From the NCBI RefSeq assembly GCF_023015885.1, contig NZ_JALKBE010000004.1, positions 236,070-300,069 on the forward strand: a stretch of 64,000 bases of DNA, given 5' to 3'. This document shows positions 56,409 through 64,000 of this stretch, piece after piece. The translations under genes were made by a program, and so were the position numbers. This DNA comes from Aliiroseovarius sp. S1123. GTDB taxonomy: Bacteria; Pseudomonadota; Alphaproteobacteria; Rhodobacterales; Rhodobacteraceae. Numbering within the stretch: the stretch's first letter is position 1; each line of letters begins with the position of its first letter. Under the pieces are notes generated by a model. It did no database searches and was not told the origin of the DNA. It saw nothing but the letters and a program-made list of their open reading frames with translations.

Positions 56409-57353
56409 TCACTCCTTTTGGTTCTGGTGGTTTTGGTAGACATTCGCGTAATCCGTGCCTGGCACCTCTGGGATCTTGACCTGCACGTCGATCCCCTTGA
56501 TCGACAAACGATGGGCAAGTTCGTATGCGGCGGCCTGACCACCGTGCTTGACGTCATTGTCGGCAAACACGACGACGTTGTAACAACCATCAGGCGGCCA
56601 CCACTTTTTCAGCAGTGTCGAGTTGATGGCAGACCAAACTGGCATTTCGTAGAGTGCAGATGCGGCCATGGCGGTCTCAATACCTTCGGCAATCCCAAGT
56701 GTTCCGCCGGTGTATTGGGACAGAGCAACACACGCCCCCGGAGGTAACTCACCAGGTGTGAGTTTGCGGGGACTTGCCATCTCGGCCTTGCCGGAGCCAT
56801 CAAGCTTCAAAAAGGTCCTGTGAATCGAAGCAAAGCGTGGCGCGCCATATACACCCACACAGGCAATCATTGCAGGGCGAACGCCACCTTCTCCATCACG
56901 AAGGGACGGTGCAAAACGCAAAGCCTCTGGATAAATCAGTTCATCCAGTTGCCGACTGGCAAAATAGCGATCAACAAGATCACCCTGGGTGATTGAGCGG
57001 GAAGCGCCATAAATCTCTTTCAACATCCCCCGACGCTCACCTGCGGAGAGACCTTGGCGCGACTGGCAAACATCAATCTGGACATTCCCGAGCATCTGAT
57101 CGATGCGACGAGCCGCCTCCGGGAAGTTCGAGCCGGTAAATTCCATCGCCAAATTCATTCCGTCGCCGGCGCCACATTGATTGCAGATGTAGGTCCCGCG
57201 ACCGTCCTTATTGTCCCAGCGAAAGCGATCTTTTCCACCACACAGGGGACAGGGCCCGTGGCGGTTGTGCAGGGCGACCTCGGGAACTCCGAACTCCAGC
57301 AGAATGCCCCTCCACTTGCCGGTCGCCATTTCTGTTGTGCGGTGCTGGAACAT
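56409..57353 (-). CDS. Primase with zinc ribbon and Toprim domain
   Basis: 314 residues from ATG 57353, in a TGATG junction with the helicase gene. The zinc ribbon is C35-x2-C38 ('GPCPLCGGKDRFRW') and C57-x2-C60 ('YICNQCGAGDG'), as in P4-type and mobile-element primases. A Toprim-like domain follows ('LGIAEGIETAMAAS' with the catalytic Glu, then 'VVVFADNDVKHGGQ' with D-x-D). It would prime island replication together with the adjacent SF2 helicase. Confidence 0.88.
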   Translation of the reverse strand: MFQHRTTEMATGKWRGILLEFGVPEVALHNRHGPCPLCGGKDRFRWDNKDGRGTYICNQCGAGDGMNLAMEFTGSNFPEAARRIDQMLGNVQIDVCQSRQGLSAGERRGMLKEIYGASRSITQGDLVDRYFASRQLDELIYPEALRFAPSLRDGEGGVRPAMIACVGVYGAPRFASIHRTFLKLDGSGKAEMASPRKLTPGELPPGACVALSQYTGGTLGIAEGIETAMAASALYEMPVWSAINSTLLKKWWPPDGCYNVVVFADNDVKHGGQAAAYELAHRLSIKGIDVQVKIPEVPGTDYANVYQNHQNQKE

Positions 57354-58852
57354 CAGGCGGCCCCCGCTTGCTTGGCCTTCGCTTTGGCCCGTGCGATCCG
57401 TCGGCTCTTTTCCCAATTGAGAAACGCCTGATCGGGCTTGATGGGTGTGCGATCCAATCCGCGCGGCCAATCTCCGAACTTCTCCCGGAACTTGTGCGAT
57501 GCCCAACCGTCGCTATAGTCACGCTCTTTACTCAACCAGAGGCACATCCCGAAAAACCGCTGGCGATCCTCTCGCTCGGCGGGGCAAAGTCGATGAGCAA
57601 CCTCCACCAAATCGCCCTGTGCGACGTCAATATCCCTGCTCACTGATCGCTCGTGCCCACATACGGGGCAGCGGATGCCTGTGTGGAGCGTCTCACATTG
57701 AGAGCAGGGCTTAGGAAGCTTGCCTTTGGATTTACTCCGCTTCCGTTCTGACGGCGGCTCTATCTCGTTCAACTGTTCATGATGGATGTCGGTGACCAGA
57801 CCTAGGCGCAGGCTGTTACCAGCGTGATCAAGGATCAGGAGGTCTTCTGTGCCAGGGTTTACACGCATGCCGCGCCCAATCTTCTGGACGTGGAGCATTT
57901 CGCTCTTTGTAGGGGCGGTATCGATGATGCAACTGACAGGCCAGTCAACGCCGGTCGTGAGCGTCCTCACAGAGCAAGCGACCTTGATCTCACCGCCGGT
58001 AAACTGGCGTTTGATGCGAGCACGCTCAACTGTGTCAGTGAAAGCATCACAGTACCCCGCTGCCACACCTGCCCGTTCGAAAGCAGCTTGCAGGGCCTTG
58101 GCGTGGGCGCAATTGACAGCAAAGAGAAGCGTCGAACGGTTTCCACCGCGCTGCAGCCATGTCTCGACAACGTTACCCACCAAAATGGACCCGCTCATCA
58201 CACCTTCAAGGTCAGCCTCGACATACTCCCCACCACGTGTGCGGACATTCGAGAGATCAGGGATGTAAGGAGCGTATGTGCGGAACCGGGACAAGAAACC
58301 TTGTTCGATCAGTTCTTCAATTGTGATGGGGAGAACGAGATCTTGCCACCGCTCGCTCATACCTCGTGCCCATGGCGTTGCAGACAATCCGATGAAGACC
58401 ACATCACTGCGTTCATCCATCAACTCTTTAATCACGGAGAACTGGATATGGCATTCGTCAACAATCACCACCGCAGCTTGAGGGACCTCCCTCCTAGCCA
58501 ATGTCTGGACTGAGCAGACCTGCACGGGTTGGCTCGGATCTGTGCGCGGGTGGTCTGCTTGCATCACGCCGATGTCGACAACGCCTTCGCTTTCAAATGC
58601 AGTGACAGTTTGGTCGATCAAGCTGATAGCCGGGGCGGTGAAGATCACCTTGTTGCCTTTGGTCAGGGCACCCTCGATGATCTTTGCTGCGGTTAACGTC
58701 TTGCCGAAACCTGTCGGCCCTTGAATGACAACCCGCTTATTCCCCCTGGCCAGGGATTGGCGAAGCAGTTCAATCGCCTTGATCTGATGCGGGCGTAAGG
58801 TTTTTGGCTGACTGGCTTGGGATGTCGCCATGGTGCTGAACAGATCAGACAT
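57353..58852 (-). CDS. DEAD/DEAH-box (SF2) helicase
   Basis: 499 residues from ATG 58852, five bases after GGAGG. Motif I is 'GPTGFGKT' (residues 45-52), motif II 'VDECH', motif III 'SATPW' and motif VI 'QKIGRGMRVNPG'. A C-terminal zinc-finger-like piece 'CSQCETLHTGIRCPVCGH' follows the helicase core. Helicases of this type occur beside primases in replication modules of satellites and prophages. Confidence 0.88.
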   Translation of the reverse strand: MSDLFSTMATSQASQPKTLRPHQIKAIELLRQSLARGNKRVVIQGPTGFGKTLTAAKIIEGALTKGNKVIFTAPAISLIDQTVTAFESEGVVDIGVMQADHPRTDPSQPVQVCSVQTLARREVPQAAVVIVDECHIQFSVIKELMDERSDVVFIGLSATPWARGMSERWQDLVLPITIEELIEQGFLSRFRTYAPYIPDLSNVRTRGGEYVEADLEGVMSGSILVGNVVETWLQRGGNRSTLLFAVNCAHAKALQAAFERAGVAAGYCDAFTDTVERARIKRQFTGGEIKVACSVRTLTTGVDWPVSCIIDTAPTKSEMLHVQKIGRGMRVNPGTEDLLILDHAGNSLRLGLVTDIHHEQLNEIEPPSERKRSKSKGKLPKPCSQCETLHTGIRCPVCGHERSVSRDIDVAQGDLVEVAHRLCPAEREDRQRFFGMCLWLSKERDYSDGWASHKFREKFGDWPRGLDRTPIKPDQAFLNWEKSRRIARAKAKAKQAGAA

Positions 58853-59387
58853 CACTGCCTCCAACGACACGGAAGTTTCCAGCAGGGGCCGACGGGGTAT
58901 CTTTACTATATCCGGCGGACATCATGTCCGGCCTCATGTCCGCCCTGATGTCCGTCCTCAAGAGATCAGAGACGGCATCGATCTTCTCGACCAACTCACG
59001 GCTCGGGTTACACCCAGCCAAGACCATCGCGCGCTTCAAGGCGATGAGATCGAGCCAGTAGCGGGTCGCGCGTCGCCCACCCTTCTTGTCAGAGAAGGGG
59101 ATCAAAACACTCCACGCTTCAAGCTGACGCAAGTTCCGCCGCGCTTGCCGGTCAGAGCAGTTACCCATTTTGGCCATCTTGGAGTTGCCAGGATGCGCTG
59201 CCTGACCTGCCAGATGTTTGCGCAGGCAGTGCCTCAGCAGACCACCAGTCATTTCGATGAAGCTATTCCCCAACCGACATGGGCAACGGCGGAGCGTCGA
59301 GCAGACATGCCTGGACAGGTCATCGATTTGAACAAGGGCAAGGGGCTTATTCACCGAATTGCCACTCTTGCTTGCGGCCTTCATCAT
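58845..59387 (-). CDS. Winged-helix replication-associated protein
   Basis: 180 residues. The central part 'NCSDRQARRNLRQLEAWSVLIPF', then 'RRATRYWLDLIAL', reads as a winged-helix DNA-binding domain of the kind seen in phage and plasmid replication initiators. The C-terminus overlaps the helicase start by eight bases and contains short tandem repeats (TDIRADMRPDM). It might bind an island origin. I do not recognise a specific family. Confidence 0.55.
   Translation of the reverse strand: MMKAASKSGNSVNKPLALVQIDDLSRHVCSTLRRCPCRLGNSFIEMTGGLLRHCLRKHLAGQAAHPGNSKMAKMGNCSDRQARRNLRQLEAWSVLIPFSDKKGGRRATRYWLDLIALKRAMVLAGCNPSRELVEKIDAVSDLLRTDIRADMRPDMMSAGYSKDTPSAPAGNFRVVGGSDV
58917..58959 (+). repeat. 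Palindrome plus three 12-base tandem repeats, iteron-like
   Basis: GGACATCATGTCC (58917-58929) runs into three units of the form ATGTCCGNCCTS (58924-58959). They lie inside the 3' end of the winged-helix gene, in front of the helicase gene. Their setting within the replication genes is like origin iterons, but they could also be plain coding repeats. Confidence 0.4.
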
Positions 59388-59546
59388 AACAATCGTCGAG
59401 CCTGTTTTTAGTTGCGAGTGTCACTCCAGCTGAAACGAGCATTCCAATTGGGCACCATGCGCCTACGGCTTGAGGAGAGTGGGTCGCATTTCCATGGCAC
59501 GTCCGCTGGTGTGTCTCCGGTTGCTGATCCGTAGGTTCGGAAAATC

Positions 59547-59564
59547 TGTTCGTCATGACGAACA
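59547..59564. promoter_or_regulatory. Perfect 18-base palindrome, candidate operator
   Basis: TGTTCGTCATGACGAACA is perfectly self-complementary and overlaps the stop of the AlpA-like gene, about 160 bases upstream of the replication genes. It suits a dimeric regulator controlling the replication unit. Confidence 0.5.
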
Positions 59565-59816
59565 CCCCGCATCCGAGCGTTCGCTCTCGGTGTTGCTGGC
59601 CTCATCAAGCTTCTGGGCCAAAGCAACGATCGACACCTTCTCCACCCCGTTGATCTTAATGGTCGGCAAATCCCCTCGCTTCGCTGCCGTGTAGGACGCC
59701 GTTCGCCCCAAACCAATAACAGCCCCGCCTTCGGGGATAGAGACGACAACTCGATCAGGGCCGAAGCGACCTTGGAGTATCGCCATCCAGGTCGCAAAAG
59801 TTTCGCTTTTGTCCAT
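59553..59816 (-). CDS. AlpA/excisionase-like DNA-binding protein
   Basis: 87 residues. 'GGAVIGLGRTASYTAAKRGDLPTIKINGVEKVSIVALAQKLDE' is a MerR-like winged helix as in AlpA, Xis and 'helix-turn-helix domain 17' proteins. There the pattern 'G-x-x-R-x-x-x-Y-x-x-x-x-x-G-x-[LI]-P' precedes a turn and a second helix. In satellites AlpA controls the replication and excision genes. It is the first gene of the minus-strand replication unit and is transcribed away from the zinc-finger gene. Confidence 0.75.
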   Translation of the reverse strand: MDKSETFATWMAILQGRFGPDRVVVSIPEGGAVIGLGRTASYTAAKRGDLPTIKINGVEKVSIVALAQKLDEASNTESERSDAGCSS

Positions 59817-59872
59817 TTCCAGCTCCTCGTGTCATAAGGTGAATGATCCTATCCATTGACGTACACCCCCCA

Positions 59873-59914
59873 TGTCGATAGTTGTAGTCCCCATTATTGA
59901 CAAAGGTATCGACA
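59873..59914. promoter_or_regulatory. Inverted repeat in the divergent control region
   Basis: TGTCGATA (59873-59880) and TATCGACA (59907-59914) form an inverted repeat with 26 bases between, ending right at the ATG of the zinc-finger gene. The 98-base region between the divergent AlpA-like and zinc-finger genes should hold both promoters. Confidence 0.4.
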
Positions 59915-60517
59915 ATGAGTGGAAGAGCGATCCGACTTAACAAACATCTGAAGTACGTCGAGAGTGACGGCGTGAAGGGATATTTCCATCGTTCCGATGA
60001 AAAGACGATGGACACTGAGAATGACACTCTAATTCGAGATGTCATTGGCTTCGCCAACGAAGAGACGGAGAATGTGACCCCGGAAAGGTGGCTGGGGTGG
60101 GGACGGAGGAACTGCCCAGACGGACCTGAAGAGTTCAACAAAAGCTTAGGTGAGGCGCATAAATTTGCGCGAAAATGCTTTTTGGAACTATCGAGGAACA
60201 AAGCCCTTTCCCGCGAAAACTCCCATCAGCTGAATGAATACCTAGTTAGAGTTCAGGAACGCCGTGTATTCTCCATCGAGCAGGGTGAATCTGTGGTCTG
60301 GCTCGCTTATGTCATTCCGTCTGCAACCGCATATTGTGCCTATGTTATCGCTGCAGTCATCAACGCAAAGCAGGTCGACAACATTCATCAATGCCGCCTC
60401 AGCGAATGCCGAAAGATATTCTGGCGACCGAAGAGGCGAGGGCCCCGGCCAGAGTATTGTTGCACCAAACACGGGAACACAGGCTCGAAGAGAGTGGAGC
60501 GAGGTATGATGCCATGA
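59915..60517 (+). CDS. Zinc-finger protein, CGNR-like C-terminus
   Basis: 200 residues from ATG 59915, with AAAGG eight bases upstream; a TTG at 59897 is an alternative. The C-terminal 'CRLSECRKIFWRPKRRGPRPEYCCTKHGNTGSKRVER' region has the C-x4-C ... C-C spacing and the G-N turn of CGNR-type zinc fingers. The N-terminal 150 residues are unrecognised. Divergent from the AlpA-like gene and upstream of the integrase, it could regulate integration or excision. Confidence 0.55.
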   Translation: MSGRAIRLNKHLKYVESDGVKGYFHRSDEKTMDTENDTLIRDVIGFANEETENVTPERWLGWGRRNCPDGPEEFNKSLGEAHKFARKCFLELSRNKALSRENSHQLNEYLVRVQERRVFSIEQGESVVWLAYVIPSATAYCAYVIAAVINAKQVDNIHQCRLSECRKIFWRPKRRGPRPEYCCTKHGNTGSKRVERGMMP

Positions 60518-60547
60518 CACCTAGCCTACGACAAAGTGAGAGCAGCA

Positions 60548-61675
60548 ATGGCTAAAGTAAGAAAACGCACATGGAGCAACCCCCAGGGCAGGCAGTGCCG
60601 CGCCTTCATTGTTGATTGGATTGATAACAAGGGCGGTCGTCAGCGCAAGCAGTTTACGAAATACCGGGAAGCCGATCAGTTCCGCATCAAAATCGAGGGA
60701 GAGCTGTCCAGAGGCATCTATCGAGCCGATGCCACTAGGATTACGGTTGAGGAGCTGTGCACTGAGTTTCTTGAACACTGCAAGGGCCGCATGCAGCGCA
60801 ATGAGCGCATGACCCGAAAGATGCTGGTCGTCTACAGGGGGCACATAAACAACCACATCCTCCACGCTGGACATGGCTTAGGCGCGCGAAAATTGTCGCA
60901 ACTTACGACATCAGGCGTCGGTGACTTCCGAGACGCGTTAAGAAACTCGGGGGTGTCAGTTGTTACGACACGTAAAATTCTTTCAACCCTTCACGCAGCC
61001 ATCGCCTTCGCAATCAGCAAAGATTGGGTCGCAACGAACGTAGCGCATGGCGTCAGGGTAATTGGGCCTCGGGACGAAGGCGCGAAAAAAGTCATTCCGC
61101 CGTCGAAGCCAGATCTAATGGCAATCTTGGAGAACTCCAATTCAGACTTAAAGCTCAAAATTATGTTCGCTGCGCTGACGGGCTTACGCGCATCGGAACA
61201 GTGGGGCTTAAGGTGGGATGATGTTGACTTAAATAGGGACGAAATCCATGTGCGCCGTCGCATTGATGCCTATGGAAGTGAGGGGCCTACAAAAAGTAAA
61301 GCTGGTGTACGAACCATTCCCCTTTCCGATGCTCTCGTAAAATCATTGAAGGAGCACAAAATCGGAAGTCGTTTCAAAGAACAAAACGATTTTGTTTTTC
61401 CGAACTCCAAAGGCAGCCATACGAGGCACGACAACCACATTAAGAGGCACTATCGGCCTGCTTTAGAGGCTGCGGTTGTATCTGGTATAAACTGGCATAG
61501 CCTTCGTCACTTCGCAGTATCTTCTTGGATTGAGCAAGGCTTGCCACCTAAGGCTATCCAAACCTACGCCGGGCATAGTAGTCTGTCAGTAACAATGGAT
61601 CGGTATGGCCACCTCTTCCCAGACGAATCTCACAAAGCTGCGATGGATACGATCGCCGGAGATTTGTTGGGGTAA
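60548..61675 (+). CDS. int: Tyrosine recombinase (phage-type integrase)
   Basis: 375 residues from ATG 60548; a GTG at 60536 is an alternative. It has an N-terminal arm-binding domain, a core-binding domain (about residues 60-160) and the catalytic domain. The catalytic R is in 'ALTGLRASEQWGLRW', H-x-x-R in 'NWHSLRHFAVSSW', H in 'TYAGHSSLSVTM', and the nucleophile is Tyr in 'DRYGHLF' (about residue 352). It sits 412 bases from the intact tRNA-fMet, the normal place for the island's integrase. Confidence 0.95.
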   Translation: MAKVRKRTWSNPQGRQCRAFIVDWIDNKGGRQRKQFTKYREADQFRIKIEGELSRGIYRADATRITVEELCTEFLEHCKGRMQRNERMTRKMLVVYRGHINNHILHAGHGLGARKLSQLTTSGVGDFRDALRNSGVSVVTTRKILSTLHAAIAFAISKDWVATNVAHGVRVIGPRDEGAKKVIPPSKPDLMAILENSNSDLKLKIMFAALTGLRASEQWGLRWDDVDLNRDEIHVRRRIDAYGSEGPTKSKAGVRTIPLSDALVKSLKEHKIGSRFKEQNDFVFPNSKGSHTRHDNHIKRHYRPALEAAVVSGINWHSLRHFAVSSWIEQGLPPKAIQTYAGHSSLSVTMDRYGHLFPDESHKAAMDTIAGDLLG

Positions 61676-61918
61676 GTGAGCTGTGGCATTGAGTGGCTAC
61701 GTCGGTTCCAAGAATGGTTCTACAGAGCAAACGACTGCGTCTATTCGTTGTTTTGTAGAGATCTGTGTGCAGCCATCAAAGCGCGACTATCCTATTGCAG
61801 CGCTAGCATTAATACGACAGCTGACCCCAAACCTCGACACCACCCATTGGATTAGGCCTGATCCGCTTCCTAAACCCATCGATCAACAGTGGACATAAAG
61901 AGAACAAATCGCCCATTT
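61676..61918. other. Non-coding end of the island next to the integrase
   Basis: No credible gene; a 71-codon frame at 61683-61898 has no homology I recognise. GTGGACATAAAGAGAAC near 61889 is partly repeated near 61950 (TGGACATAAGTGAAC), possibly binding sites for an excisionase. Confidence 0.4.
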
Positions 61919-61948
61919 CATGTGCCACCATGTGCCAATCATGTGCCA
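61919..61948 (+). repeat. Candidate integrase arm-type sites, proximal end
   Basis: Three direct copies of CATGTGCCA (61919-61927, 61929-61937, 61940-61948), spaced by 10-11 bases (one helical turn). The same core is found twice at the far end of the island (49146-49165), as expected for arm-binding sites of a tyrosine integrase. Confidence 0.65.
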
Positions 61949-62050
61949 TGGACATAAGTGAACACTTTAGAATAATTCAGAATATTATGATATTACAACG
62001 GCTTACCGTGAACCACCCCAAAATCAGAGTTTTCCGAGCTCAGAAAAAGG

Positions 62051-62081
62051 AAAACGCCCGTATCTCATTGAGATTACGGGC

Positions 62082-62086
<5 letters not shown>
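62051..62086 (-). terminator. Hairpin terminator of tRNA-fMet, also facing the integrase
   Basis: AAAACGCCCGTATCTC pairs with GAGATTACGGGCGTTTT (one bulged T) around a 3-base loop. It has T-runs on both strands, so it may serve tRNA transcription leaving leftward and integrase transcription coming rightward. Confidence 0.8.
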
Positions 62087-62164
<78 letters not shown>

Positions 62165-62308
62165 CCAGTAGTGTGCTGTATATAGGCCTATGAATTGGGA
62201 AGCTCAAGCGCAATCGGCAAAAAACCTGCTACTATTTGCGATGCTGGCATGCGGTTGGTGACACGGCCCGCCTAAATCGCTAAGCCTTTGGGAATAAACG
62301 AGGGATCC

Positions 62309-62821
62309 ATGGACGGCACACTGGCAATATTGTTTCTACTTACCGGATTGATCGACATGTGGGTCAATCACTGCGATCGTGGCTGCGTTAAACCAGCCAT
62401 CGAGATTGCCAGACATACAGTGTCAGCAGGTAGCCTGATTTTCGAAGCAGATTCGGTTGGGGGCGAGGTCTATTATCGCCATGACCTTCCTGTCAGTTTC
62501 GGTCCGTTCCGCCCGGTGGTTGGCCTGTCGGTAGACAGCCTAGGTGACGTTTGGATTGGCGCGGGGGCGGTTAATGAATTCCGAATGCCAAGCGGACCAG
62601 GCTTCGCCGAGCTCAGCTTCATACCCGGCTGGTGGATGAGATCAGAGGACGGGCCTCGGCTAGGTTATCCAGTCGAGTTCCGGTCAGGACTCGAGGCGGG
62701 CATCTATCGTGAAACCGGTGAACGGATCGGTGTGTCCTTGGATCACCGTTCGAACGGAGAGCTGAGCTATCCCATTCCGAATCCCGGGCTGGAAACTGTC
62801 CTTCTTCGCTACGCGCAATAG
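62309..62821 (+). CDS. Acyloxyacyl hydrolase / PagL-like lipid A deacylase candidate
   Basis: 170 residues from ATG 62309, after GAGGG. The C-terminal 'VSLDHRSNGELSYPIPNPGLETVLLRY' has the H-x-S-N-G-[DE] block of PagL-type lipid A 3-O-deacylases, where His and Ser are catalytic, followed by the N-P-G-x-E element. The rest reads as alternating beta strands of a small outer-membrane barrel. A weak N-terminal hydrophobic segment (GTLAILFLLTGLI) may be the export signal. It would remove a fatty acid from lipid A. Confidence 0.72.
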   Translation: MDGTLAILFLLTGLIDMWVNHCDRGCVKPAIEIARHTVSAGSLIFEADSVGGEVYYRHDLPVSFGPFRPVVGLSVDSLGDVWIGAGAVNEFRMPSGPGFAELSFIPGWWMRSEDGPRLGYPVEFRSGLEAGIYRETGERIGVSLDHRSNGELSYPIPNPGLETVLLRYAQ

Positions 62822-62823
62822 AA

Positions 62824-63504
62824 TCACACGACAGCTTCCAAAGCTTCATCCGTCGTCGCGTTGGGTGCACCCGCCTGCGCCACTTTGCGCGCAAGGTCGA
62901 GAGATATCATCGCATCCAAAGCCAACCGAAATCTCACGTCCCGTTCGGCGCGGGCTCTCAATTGATTGACATCCCAACACAGTAGCTCACCCTCTTCGGC
63001 CATTACGACCGTCGCGGAGGCCTTGTTGTTCGTTAGAAACGCAACCTCCCCTACGAAGTTGCCACGGCGCATATAAAATCCGCCGCCTTGTTTCCTGACA
63101 TCTACCAGACCAGAAATGACATAGTACAAATCGGGCACTTTTGTTCCGGCTGTCGTTAACACCTTGTCTTTCGGTAGTTTTTCCCGACGCGCCAGCAGCA
63201 TGAGCTTCCGGAAATCCCCTGGGGGCAAGGCGCTAAATGACGGGTAGATATCTATGTCCCTCTTCGGAAGGATCCATCTGGACCTCCTGATCAGAAGATT
63301 AGATAGACCAATGAGGTTAGCCATTCCTGTGGCAGAACTGGCCCAAATCGCGGACCACAGAGGGGCATCAGACACTATCGCATAGTACCAGATATACAGC
63401 GCGGTCCCGATCAAGAGCATGATACGCAATGCGACCTGATTGATGATCAGATAGCCGAGAACGAAGGTGGCCGCTGCGGCGAAGACCAGAACATCAGACG
63501 GCAT
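62824..63504 (-). CDS. Membrane protein with cyclic-nucleotide-binding domain (Popeye-like)
   Basis: 226 residues. Three N-terminal hydrophobic segments ('FAAAATFVLGYLIINQVAL', 'IMLLIGTALYIWYYAIV', 'WSAIWASSATGMANLIGLS') precede a CRP-type cNMP-binding domain ('LPKDKVLTTAGTKVPDLYYVISGLVDV', 'GGFYMRRGNFVGEVAFLTNNKASATVV'). The topology matches Popeye-domain-like bacterial proteins. It is convergent with the PagL-like gene. Its ligand is unknown. Confidence 0.8.
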   Translation of the reverse strand: MPSDVLVFAAAATFVLGYLIINQVALRIMLLIGTALYIWYYAIVSDAPLWSAIWASSATGMANLIGLSNLLIRRSRWILPKRDIDIYPSFSALPPGDFRKLMLLARREKLPKDKVLTTAGTKVPDLYYVISGLVDVRKQGGGFYMRRGNFVGEVAFLTNNKASATVVMAEEGELLCWDVNQLRARAERDVRFRLALDAMISLDLARKVAQAGAPNATTDEALEAVV

Positions 63505-63820
63505 AGGCGGACGCTCCTTATCACTGGGAACGATGCGCCATGCTCATTTTTTAAGATCGTTCCGGGGACACCCAATTCTCGTATTTTAACCATAAGAACC
63601 GTTCGTCGCGAAGGCGATTATGGTTCGGCGTGGCCGACCAGTCATCTAATATCACGTTACGCCTTGAGTTTCTTCAGCGTTATTCCTTGCGCAGAACTGG
63701 CGATGGCGGATCGCATGTTTTGCCGCTGTACAACCGGCGTGTGACCTTCACGTCCCCATATTGATCAAGATACCTAGCGTGATCGTACGCGAGACATAAA
63801 GTTCTTTCGTACTGCAGATG
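63505..63820. other. Non-coding stretch between rRNA operon and cNMP-binding gene
   Basis: About 316 bases with no gene I can support. It includes the promoter region of the cNMP-binding gene at its left edge and leads into a structured stretch at 63821. Confidence 0.4.
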
Positions 63821-63885
63821 GTTCTGCGCGCGGTGTTCTAGGTCTTCGAGAGGGGGGCACTTAATCTCATCCCCCCTTCACGCAG
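63821..63885 (+). ncRNA. Structured stretch before a + strand terminator, possible small RNA
   Basis: GTTCTGCG (63821-63828) can pair with CGCAGAAC (63881-63888), enclosing a G6/C6 hairpin (63851-63877). The right arm overlaps the start of the terminator stem at 63886, so the two folds compete. This suits a small RNA or leader ending at that terminator, but no promoter was assigned. Confidence 0.25.
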
Positions 63886-63922
63886 AACGCCGCGCTCATT
63901 TCTGAGCGCGGCGTTTTGTTTT
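63886..63922. terminator. Hairpin terminator at the end of the rRNA operon
   Basis: AACGCCGCGCTCA (63886-63898) pairs with TGAGCGCGGCGTT (63903-63915). The T-rich run (TTTTGTTTTGTT) follows on the + strand, so it is strongest for + strand transcripts. It lies about 50 bases beyond the minus-strand 5S gene and may also stop rRNA transcription. Confidence 0.75.
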
Positions 63923-63969
63923 GTTCTGATCATCGAATTGAGAGGATACGTTATTTGGTTCTTTATTAG

Positions 63970-64000
63970 GTTTGGCGGTGACCTACTCTCCCACGCCTTA
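63970..64000 (-). rRNA. rrf: 5S rRNA, 3' end only
   Basis: The complement reads TAAGGCGTGGGAGAGTAGGT and then CACCGCCAAA, the conserved 3' part of alphaproteobacterial 5S rRNA. The rest is beyond the window. It places an rRNA operon transcribed leftward into this region. Confidence 0.9.

Noticed and set aside
59347..59565. 72-codon frame between the AlpA-like and winged-helix genes
   Set aside because: It overlaps both genes and has no recognisable features. A small gene cannot be excluded, but support is lacking.
61683..61898. 71-codon frame between integrase and tRNA
   Set aside because: No homology, and it ends among the presumed integrase-binding repeats.

Overview
The window looks like chromosome from a marine alphaproteobacterium of the Roseobacter group (Rhodobacteraceae). 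It is GC-rich. Its left end carries tail genes of the gene-transfer-agent type (DUF2460, DUF2163, NlpC/P60, TIM-barrel host-specificity protein), as is common in that family. An initiator tRNA with the alphaproteobacterial form lies near an rRNA operon whose 5S end is cut by the right border. The genus cannot be named from sequence reading alone.

Region 1 (1-14494) is the right end of a prophage, all on the + strand: a truncated DUF2460 protein, a beta-helix tailspike-like protein, a BspA/DUF285-repeat protein, a DUF4376 protein, a heme-oxygenase-like protein, DUF2163, NlpC/P60, the TIM-barrel tip protein and DUF2793. A lysis set follows: holin-like protein, M15 endolysin and overlapping Rz/Rz1 spanins. 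Region 2 (14475-38051, - strand) is a long, tightly packed polysaccharide operon. It makes dTDP-L-rhamnose (rmlABCD), a dTDP-3-acetamido-3,6-dideoxyhexose (fdtA/fdtB-like genes plus a GNAT), UDP-glucuronate and its 4-epimer, and a UDP-HexNAc uronate. It also holds glycosyltransferases, an AsnB-type amidotransferase, two O-acyltransferases, a Wzx flippase, a Wzy-like polymerase and an EPS-type MarR regulator. A decayed second copy of the degT-wzx pair lies inside it. Region 3 (38445-42069, - strand) is a three-gene module: a large serine recombinase and two ParB/RepB-like proteins. Region 4 (42259-48681) holds a NusG-like antiterminator with glmS (+ strand), then a DUF218 protein, a glycosyltransferase, a GNAT protein and a polysaccharide deacetylase (- strand).

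Region 5 (49045-62132) is the most interesting part. It is a 13,037-bp element between two perfect 51-bp copies of the 3' end of the initiator tRNA gene. A tyrosine integrase sits next to the intact tRNA, and the element has an AlpA-like regulator, a winged-helix replication protein, an SF2 helicase, a zinc-ribbon/Toprim primase and a lone terminase-small-subunit-like gene, but no capsid or tail genes. That is the gene set of a phage satellite (PICI-like). Its cargo is a capsule/EPS export and initiation set: wza, wzb, wzc, a WecA/MraY-type phosphoglycosyl transferase and a second NusG-like antiterminator. The neighbouring operon supplies sugars, glycosyltransferases, Wzx and Wzy, and no wza or wzc was seen elsewhere in the window. 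The element may therefore complete a split Wzx/Wzy pathway.

Region 6 (62088-64000) holds tRNA-fMet, a PagL-like lipid A deacylase candidate, a membrane cyclic-nucleotide-binding protein, a structured non-coding stretch and the 3' end of 5S rRNA. The calls rest on reading motifs and repeats by eye; no database search was run.
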